Source of the DNA: Psychrobacter sp. M13
Lineage (GTDB): Bacteria > Pseudomonadota > Gammaproteobacteria > Pseudomonadales > Moraxellaceae
Direction of reading: 5' to 3'
DNA length: 64,000 nucleotides
Assembly: GCF_030718935.1 (NCBI RefSeq)
Contig: NZ_CP132194.1
Location: 496,001 to 560,000 of the forward strand
The translations under genes and the position numbers were made by a program. Below are positions 58,637-64,000 of this stretch, in pieces (within the stretch, counting starts at the first letter, position 1; each line of letters starts with the position of its first letter). The notes beneath the pieces were generated by a model. It saw nothing but the letters and a program-made list of their open reading frames with translations. It made no database searches and had not been told where the DNA came from.

Positions 58637-58673
58637 AGTTAGCTCCTAAAGTATGAGAAATAAAGCTATAAAA

Positions 58674-58700
58674 CAAAAAAGTGAACCCGAAGGCTCACTT
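58674..58700 (-). terminator. Terminator after polA
   Basis: On the minus strand GTGAGCC, a TTCG tetraloop and GGTTCAC form a stem followed by TTTTTTG, about 140 bases after the polA stop. Confidence 0.85.
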
Positions 58701-58840
58701 TAAAGGTCAAAATATCCTATGCAAAAAGGATGTTTTGATAATGATATATTATAGTACTAGATTTAATCGTTGGCTAGCATGGAAACTTGTAGATTGAACG
58801 ATTTTTTCTACTGACGCGTCTATTTTTAATACGACTGTTT

Positions 58841-61819
58841 TTAATGCGCCTCATCCCAATTAGCACCACTATCGGTCTCAACCAATAACGGCACGACAAA
58901 GTCTACCTCCCAGCCCATATCTTTTGCGGTCTCTGACAATACATTCTGCATCGCGTCTTTGATCAACTGACTGATCTCAGCCACTTTGTCGCTATCAACT
59001 TCGAACACTAGCTCATCATGGACTTGCAGTAGCATTTTGGCTTGCTCTTTAGGCAATACTTTATCCACCGCCACCATCGCCAGCTTGATTAGATCAGCCG
59101 CTGAGCCTTGCAGTGGTGCGTTGATAGCCGCGCGTTCAGCGCCTCGGCGTACCATCTGATTGCTATGAGTGATATCAGGGGTGTAGAGTTTGCGGCCTAA
59201 TATGGTCTCAATATAGCCACGCTCATGAGCGCTGGCGCGAGTATCTATCATGTATTGCTTGACGCTAGGATAGCGCTCAAAATACATATCGATATAGTCT
59301 TGTGCCTCACCGCGACTCATCTGTAACTGCTTAGCCAGTCCAAAAGCGCTCATACCGTAGAGCAGACCAAAGTTAATGGCTTTTGCATTACGGCGCTCGG
59401 TTGCACTGACCTCAGTTACCGCTTTGCCTAATACTTCAGCAGCGGTTGCGCTATGAATATCTAGTCCTTCATTAAAGGCACGGGTTAAGTTGGCATCCCC
59501 TGAAAAATGCGCCATCAGTCGTAGCTCAATTTGTGAATAATCCGCTGCTAATAGCACACGGCCTTCTGGCGCGATAAAAGCTTGACGAATCAGACGACCT
59601 GTCGCCGTACGGATAGGGATATTTTGTAAGTTAGGATCAGTGGATGACAAGCGACCTGTACTCGTTAAGGCTTGATGATAGCTAGTATGTACGCGATCCG
59701 TTTCACTATCGGCAACCGCATCTAGCGCATCGGTATAGGTGCTCTTAAGCTTAGATAAGCTACGATACTCCAGCACGATATCAACCAGCGGATGATCAAC
59801 CTTTGATAATACGGCTTCACCTGTTGAGTACTGCCCCGATTTAGTCTTTTTGCCACCAGGGACACCGAGCTTATCAAATAACATCTCGCCTAATTGTTTG
59901 GGCGAACCGAGATTAAATTCTTCGCCAGCGACTTCATAAGCTTGCGCTTCAAGTGCAATAATCTCTTCATCAAAACGCTTGGATAGCTCGTTTAAGAAGG
60001 GGCGCTTAATTAAAATGCCGTGCGCCTCCATCTGGCAGAGGATTTGGGCGACTGGAATCTCTAACTCGTGTAGCAATTTAATGTTATTAGCGTCATCAAT
60101 GAGCTTTTCATTAAAGACGTCAAATAGCTGATAAGTAATATCGGCATCCTCACAAGCGTAGTCGCTGGCGATATCAATGGCGACTTGATCGAAGGTCACT
60201 TGTTTCGCGCCTTTGCCAGCGACGTCTTCATAGCTGATGGTTTGGGTTTGCAGATAGTGCCGCGCTAGATCATCCATACCGTGGCGGGTAATAGCTGCAT
60301 TGATGACATAGCTGGCGAGCATAGTATCCATCGCCCAGTTGTTTTTTGAATGCTCGGCATTGCTATGAATGCTACCAATCAGATCAATATCATAATGACT
60401 TAAGATATGCGCGTCATACTTTAGATGTTGACCGATCTTGCCGATATCGGCATTTTCCAAAATCGGCTTTAATCGCGCAAGTACCGTATCACGATCCAGC
60501 TGCTTAGCTATTAATTCATCACCTTCTAAGCTATGGGTCAACGGGATATAATAAGCTTCGTGTGCTTGTAGGGCAAAAGATAAGCCGACGATTTCAGCTT
60601 GACGCCAATAGATGCTCGTAGTCTCAGTGTCGATGACGAAATGCGTCGCGGCCGCTAATTGTGCCACTAAGCTATCAAAAGCTGGCATGTCCAATACGGT
60701 GTGCCAAGCTTTATCTTGAGATTTGCTACTTTTAATATTTTCAATCTTAGTCGATTGCATCGCTTTGGCGATTTGCGCTTGCGATTCAGTGCTGGCTTGG
60801 CTATTGGCAACACTACCCGCACCATTATTGGCGGGGTGGTTGGGATGATCTAACGAGGCCAGCTCGTTTTTGAACTCAAGCTCAGTGTACAAAGCGCGTA
60901 ATTCGTCGATATGAGCGCTCGGGTCGGTATTGATACGCAGGTCTTCCCAGTCCTGCCCAATATCCAAGTCCGTCACGATAGTTGCCAGCTGCGCGTTAAG
61001 TGGAATCTCATCCGCGTGTTCGATTAAGCCTTTTGCACCGCGCCCTTTTATATAGCCGATGTTTTTGAGCATGTTATCGATATCGCCATACTCATTGAGC
61101 AAGTCTTTAGCGGTCTTTTTACCGATACCAGGCACGCCTTTGATACCATCAGAGGAGTCACCCATCAGGGTTAGATAGTCGATCATTTGCTTAGGTTCGA
61201 TACCCAGCTTATCTATCACCCCTTGAGTATCGGTGATCTTACCGGTAAAGCTATCTTCGAGTATCACCGCGTCATTGACCAGCTGCATCATGTCTTTATC
61301 ACCTGTCGAGATGACAACGTGATGGCCCTCGAACACCGCGCGATGGGCGAGAGTACCGATAATATCATCGGCCTCAGCGCCTTCAATACGGAGTAGCGGA
61401 ATACCTAAAGCCGTCACTAAGCGATGAATAAAAGGGATCTGCTGCACCAGCTCGATATCCATCGGCGGACGCGCTGCCTTATAATCTGTCGATAATTGAT
61501 GACGAAAAGTAGGAGACTTAGTATCAAAAGTCACGGCCATATGAGTCGGGTGATAGCGGCGCATCAGCTTTAGCAAAGCGTTTAGAGTACCGCGAATAGC
61601 ATTGGTATGCTGGCCTTGAGTGGTAGTCATTTCAGGCAGCGCGTGAAAGGTACGAAATAGATAATAAGAGCCGTCGACTAAGATAAATGGCGGCTTGTCT
61701 TTATCCACTTGACTGGTATCCATAGTCGCCACATTGGGCATCGTCGCAAAGCTTGGCAAAGTATTCGGATCAACAGGTGAGTGTGAGTTATGGTCACTGT
61801 CTTTAATAGGGTCACTCAT
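58841..61819 (-). CDS. polA: DNA polymerase I
   Basis: Repair and Okazaki-fragment processing polymerase. 5' nuclease domain (~35-320: TFDTKSPTFRH, GAEADDIIGTLA, GDSSDGIKGVPGIG), a 3'-5' exonuclease domain that keeps its acidic residues (FVIDTETTS ~395, DTMLASYVIN), and the polymerase (motif A DYSQIELR ~762, RRNAKAINFGLLYG, motif C QVHDELVFE ~935). 992 residues, ~60 longer than E. coli, mainly from a polar insert at ~325-375 (NNGAGSVANSQASTESQ region). Single-gene unit. Confidence 0.97.
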   Translation of the reverse strand: MSDPIKDSDHNSHSPVDPNTLPSFATMPNVATMDTSQVDKDKPPFILVDGSYYLFRTFHALPEMTTTQGQHTNAIRGTLNALLKLMRRYHPTHMAVTFDTKSPTFRHQLSTDYKAARPPMDIELVQQIPFIHRLVTALGIPLLRIEGAEADDIIGTLAHRAVFEGHHVVISTGDKDMMQLVNDAVILEDSFTGKITDTQGVIDKLGIEPKQMIDYLTLMGDSSDGIKGVPGIGKKTAKDLLNEYGDIDNMLKNIGYIKGRGAKGLIEHADEIPLNAQLATIVTDLDIGQDWEDLRINTDPSAHIDELRALYTELEFKNELASLDHPNHPANNGAGSVANSQASTESQAQIAKAMQSTKIENIKSSKSQDKAWHTVLDMPAFDSLVAQLAAATHFVIDTETTSIYWRQAEIVGLSFALQAHEAYYIPLTHSLEGDELIAKQLDRDTVLARLKPILENADIGKIGQHLKYDAHILSHYDIDLIGSIHSNAEHSKNNWAMDTMLASYVINAAITRHGMDDLARHYLQTQTISYEDVAGKGAKQVTFDQVAIDIASDYACEDADITYQLFDVFNEKLIDDANNIKLLHELEIPVAQILCQMEAHGILIKRPFLNELSKRFDEEIIALEAQAYEVAGEEFNLGSPKQLGEMLFDKLGVPGGKKTKSGQYSTGEAVLSKVDHPLVDIVLEYRSLSKLKSTYTDALDAVADSETDRVHTSYHQALTSTGRLSSTDPNLQNIPIRTATGRLIRQAFIAPEGRVLLAADYSQIELRLMAHFSGDANLTRAFNEGLDIHSATAAEVLGKAVTEVSATERRNAKAINFGLLYGMSAFGLAKQLQMSRGEAQDYIDMYFERYPSVKQYMIDTRASAHERGYIETILGRKLYTPDITHSNQMVRRGAERAAINAPLQGSAADLIKLAMVAVDKVLPKEQAKMLLQVHDELVFEVDSDKVAEISQLIKDAMQNVLSETAKDMGWEVDFVVPLLVETDSGANWDEAH

Positions 61820-61996
61820 AAAAGGTCACTTATAGTTTAGGCAAAAATCTGGTTTATGTAAGAGCAATATGGGCAAAAATTACTTCTATTATAACGATAA
61901 AATAAGTGCTTGCCGAACGGCTTGTGCGTTACGATGTGTACGCGTCGTTAATTCGATATGATAGTCAATACTAAACAAGATTTTCATAGTTAGAGC

Positions 61997-62072
61997 GTGA
62001 GACTGATATAGTTTTTACTTGCTTGCTGTGCCTGCGCAGCTCGATGCTACGCAAAATTTATACCAGTCTCAC
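61997..62072. repeat. Inverted-repeat element upstream of polA
   Basis: 14-base ends GTGAGACTGATATA and TATACCAGTCTCAC (one G-U mismatch) enclose a GC-richer core with its own hairpin (TGCGCAGC / GCTACGCA). The 76-base unit has the look of a short dispersed repeat. Confidence 0.7.
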
Positions 62073-62113
62073 TATATAGTTTATATTGAATAGACTAGCT
62101 AAAGGATACAGAC

Positions 62114-62147
62114 ATAAAAAAAGAACCCAGTGCTGACTGGATTCTCA
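62114..62147 (-). terminator. Terminator after ohr
   Basis: On the minus strand AGAATCCAG pairs with CTGGGTTCT (one wobble), followed by TTTTTT. Confidence 0.8.
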
Positions 62148-62192
62148 TAATTATAATAGCAATTGTGACACTATAATTGTAGAACTGTCTTG

Positions 62193-62606
62193 TTACTTGA
62201 CCTCAGAAGTCACTTCGATGTCGATATTGCCTTTAGTGGCTTTTGAATAAGGACAGACATCGTTAGCTTTTTCGACTAGCTTTTGGAAGTCATCGCTCGA
62301 GATATCAGTACTGTCGGCAGTCACATGGATTTTTACTGCTAGTTTGTACTCATGATCGCCGCCTTGCATCAAGTCAACGGTAGTCTCTGTGGTCGAACCA
62401 AAACTTGCGCTTTCCATCTTTTTGACCACACCTAAGGCACTGTCAAAACAAGCGGCATAACCCATCGCTAATAATTGCTCGGGATTGTTACCCTCTACAT
62501 TACCGCCTGGAGGTGCCATTTTTACTGTTAAATCACTGTCGCTTAGTGAAGCATTACCTGTACGACCGCCAGTAACGGTAGCTTTGGTTGAATATAATGA
62601 TTTCAT
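62193..62606 (-). CDS. ohr: Organic hydroperoxide resistance protein
   Basis: Thiol peroxidase of the Ohr/OsmC family that reduces organic and fatty-acid hydroperoxides. The reactive and resolving cysteines are Cys53 (YAACFDSAL) and Cys118 (DVCPYSKAT), with Arg15 and Glu43 at the usual places. 137 residues. The spacing and the YSKAT ending favour Ohr over OsmC. No ohrR regulator gene is adjacent. AAAGGACA lies six bases before the start. Confidence 0.95.
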   Translation of the reverse strand: MKSLYSTKATVTGGRTGNASLSDSDLTVKMAPPGGNVEGNNPEQLLAMGYAACFDSALGVVKKMESASFGSTTETTVDLMQGGDHEYKLAVKIHVTADSTDISSDDFQKLVEKANDVCPYSKATKGNIDIEVTSEVK

Positions 62607-62816
62607 AAAATGTCCTTTTTTGGATGAACGTAAATATATTAATGAATGAATAATTAAATGACTCAGTCAGCATAACAAATCTTGGTGCTGACTTTATATA
62701 AGCGGAGTAAATCTATGCTAGTGATTTGTAAGTGTCGCATTGGCTTTGAATCAATTAGGACGGAAGATATCATAAGTACAAGCTGTCTATATAAACCTTA
62801 GACCTAGTAAGGTAAA

Positions 62817-62852
62817 ATCAGTATCTATATCAGTATCTATATCAGTATCTAT
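62817..62852. repeat. Perfect 12-bp tandem repeat, three copies
   Basis: ATCAGTATCTAT is repeated three times without mismatch, ending 35 bases before the ATG of the following lipoprotein gene, in its likely promoter region. Confidence 0.92.
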
Positions 62853-62887
62853 AAAAGAATAAGATATTTTAAATAGGATGTTTTGTG

Positions 62888-63778
62888 ATGAATAATAAAT
62901 TATTGATACCCTTTGTGTTGACTGCGCTAGCAACGGCTTTGATCGGTTGCGGCGAGGGCGAGGATGCTATTTTTGGCTCTAGTAATAATGAGCTTGAAAT
63001 CAATAGTTTTGAGCGCGTAAATAATAATATTGCGCGTATTGAAACTGAGTACAGCGATGGCGAGCGCGATATTGATGTGACTAGCATTATAGGCAGTTTT
63101 GATCTTGCAAGTATCAATAACTTATCTGTCTCAACGGTGTTAGCCAATAACTTCGAAGGTACGCTCGAAGATCGCTACATTGAGGTCAATAATCGGACAG
63201 TCACGCGACCTATTTATGCTAAAAATAGCAATGAGCGTTTTGACTATCAGGTTACTTATCGAACGCTCGATTTATCAAACAAAGATGCAAGTAGTTATCA
63301 GAAGGGTAATCGTCCTATTGATGATCGCGGCATCAAAACGGACCTAAATAACTATAGCAATATTCCTAGTAATATTAGCTTTCCTAGTGGCTCGGTGTGC
63401 TATGTCCCTGTGACTGACAGTGATCTCTCGTTTTTTGTCTTTAACGATAAAAATAAAACAGGCTATTCAACCCTTAATGATTGGATTGAGGCGAATGAAA
63501 AGCGCTTTGGCAGCAATCAATCATCGCGTACAGACATAGTAAATATTGGTGTAAATAATAACGATCGCGCTGCACAAGTGAAGTTTTTTACTACTAATCA
63601 GCGCATCGAATACAACTACTATGGGACTGAGTTTGAGCGGAATATATTTGATGCCGATTTTGTAGCCAAAGATAAAACGAGTCCTAATGAAGATAGTTTT
63701 CGTGGTGTAATTGATTGCACTTTAGTTAACGATACAGCAGCAGACTTTTTAGAAAGAGAAATCAGAACAGCCTATTAA
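62888..63778 (+). CDS. Lipoprotein of unknown function
   Basis: 296-residue lipoprotein: MNNKLLIPFV, hydrophobic core, lipobox ALIGC with lipidated Cys at ~20, then Gly/Glu/Asp residues. The mature part is rich in Asn, Ser and Asp with alternating beta-type pattern and two cysteines (VCYVP ~177, DCTLV ~278) that could pair. I do not recognise the family. The ATG at 62888 is preferred over a GTG one codon earlier; AGGAT is nine bases upstream. A terminator follows. Confidence 0.75.
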   Translation: MNNKLLIPFVLTALATALIGCGEGEDAIFGSSNNELEINSFERVNNNIARIETEYSDGERDIDVTSIIGSFDLASINNLSVSTVLANNFEGTLEDRYIEVNNRTVTRPIYAKNSNERFDYQVTYRTLDLSNKDASSYQKGNRPIDDRGIKTDLNNYSNIPSNISFPSGSVCYVPVTDSDLSFFVFNDKNKTGYSTLNDWIEANEKRFGSNQSSRTDIVNIGVNNNDRAAQVKFFTTNQRIEYNYYGTEFERNIFDADFVAKDKTSPNEDSFRGVIDCTLVNDTAADFLEREIRTAY

Positions 63779-63792
63779 TAGTAAAAACCATG

Positions 63793-63826
63793 AACACTTT
63801 CTATTTTTAATAGGGAGTGTTTTTTT
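63793..63826 (+). terminator. Terminator after the lipoprotein gene
   Basis: AACACTTTCTATT pairs with AATAGGGAGTGTT (two wobbles) around a short loop and is followed by TTTTT. Confidence 0.85.
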
Positions 63827-63937
63827 GCGTGAGTTCTGCACCTTGCAGCGAAATCAGCTACAATACGCGCACTATTATGTTTATATAATTATTTATACGA
63901 AGCATACCCTAAATTATTATTATCGAAGCTAAAAACT

Positions 63938-64000
63938 ATGAGCGTAGATTCAAAAACTCTAAATAAAGAAGTCGCCAAACGCCGCACCTTTGCCATTATC
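63938..64000 (+). CDS. prfC: Peptide chain release factor 3 (5' fragment)
   Basis: Only 21 codons are inside the window. They read MSVDSKTLNK then EVAKRRTFAII, the characteristic N-terminus of RF3 just before its G1 motif (normally SHPDAGKTT). RF3 is the GTPase that recycles RF1/RF2 from ribosomes after termination. The gene runs off the right edge, so its integrity cannot be judged. Confidence 0.85.
   Translation, partial: MSVDSKTLNKEVAKRRTFAII

Larger units (their letters stand above)
61820..62192. other. Intergenic region between ohr and polA
   Basis: 373 bases with no gene. It holds the ohr terminator, a nested inverted repeat at 61997-62072, and presumably the polA promoter near 61860. 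Confidence 0.5.

Noticed and set aside
1..64000. tRNA, rRNA, CRISPR array, prophage or complete IS
   Set aside because: No cloverleaf-like segment, regular direct-repeat/spacer array, phage structural gene or transposase was recognised by eye; a tRNAscan or covariance search would be decisive for small RNAs.

Overview
The window is about 64 kb of chromosome from a low-to-mid GC gammaproteobacterium, most likely Psychrobacter or a close Moraxellaceae relative. This rests on gene content (divergent barA / cysM-rlmD-relA cluster, metX-metW, TypA, a Pseudomonas/Acinetobacter-like serA next to a D-2-hydroxyglutarate dehydrogenase), AT-rich spacers, and many housekeeping enzymes carrying extra Q/N/S/D/K-rich segments. 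No rRNA, tRNA, CRISPR array, prophage or complete insertion sequence was seen.

Layout. 0-5 kb: a FimT/GspH pseudopilin, an OmpA-family porin, typA and mscL. 5-17 kb: a minus-strand run (small exported protein, mutM, relA, rlmD, a PolB-like exonuclease, cysM) divergent from a very long barA/gacS hybrid kinase. 17-24 kb: a crotonase, a Bcr/CflA efflux pump, the rpsB-tsf translation operon, a lytic transglycosylase and a cidA-cidB pair. 24-35 kb: hflX, a PlsC acyltransferase, an aldo/keto reductase, and an ileS-lspA ... fkpB series interrupted by a small lipoprotein gene and a cold-shock/DUF1294 gene. 34.5-39 kb: an accessory-looking catabolic block (FCD/GntR regulator, hydantoin/Asp-Glu racemase, NCS1 transporter, alanine dehydrogenase) with an elaborate repeat operator. 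39-43.5 kb: a thioredoxin-like protein, a GNAT-nitrilase fusion, and a tandem pair of membrane-anchored BLUF blue-light receptor proteins. 43.5-48.5 kb: D-2-hydroxyglutarate dehydrogenase divergent from serA, an exported HIU hydrolase, and trhO. 48.7-52.5 kb: a solitary single-chain restriction-modification enzyme and a Sel1-repeat protein. 52.8-64 kb: metX-metW, hemH preceded by a MITE-like element, an acidic protein, an SDR, a small membrane protein with no ordinary start codon, polA, ohr, a lipoprotein, and the first 21 codons of prfC.

Functional links. SerA makes D-2-hydroxyglutarate as a side product and the divergent FAD enzyme is its known recycling partner. BarA, RelA and the translation GTPases TypA and HflX are global stress and growth regulators. 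IleS and LspA are translationally coupled. The racemase-transporter-Ald block looks like import and breakdown of an amino-acid derivative under a local GntR repressor.

The observations most worth following up are the duplicated transmembrane BLUF proteins, the triple-site operator inside a perfect 27-bp inverted repeat, the AT-rich and probably exchanged recognition domain of the R-M enzyme, and three MITE-like or nested palindromic elements. All calls come from reading the sequence; no database search was run.
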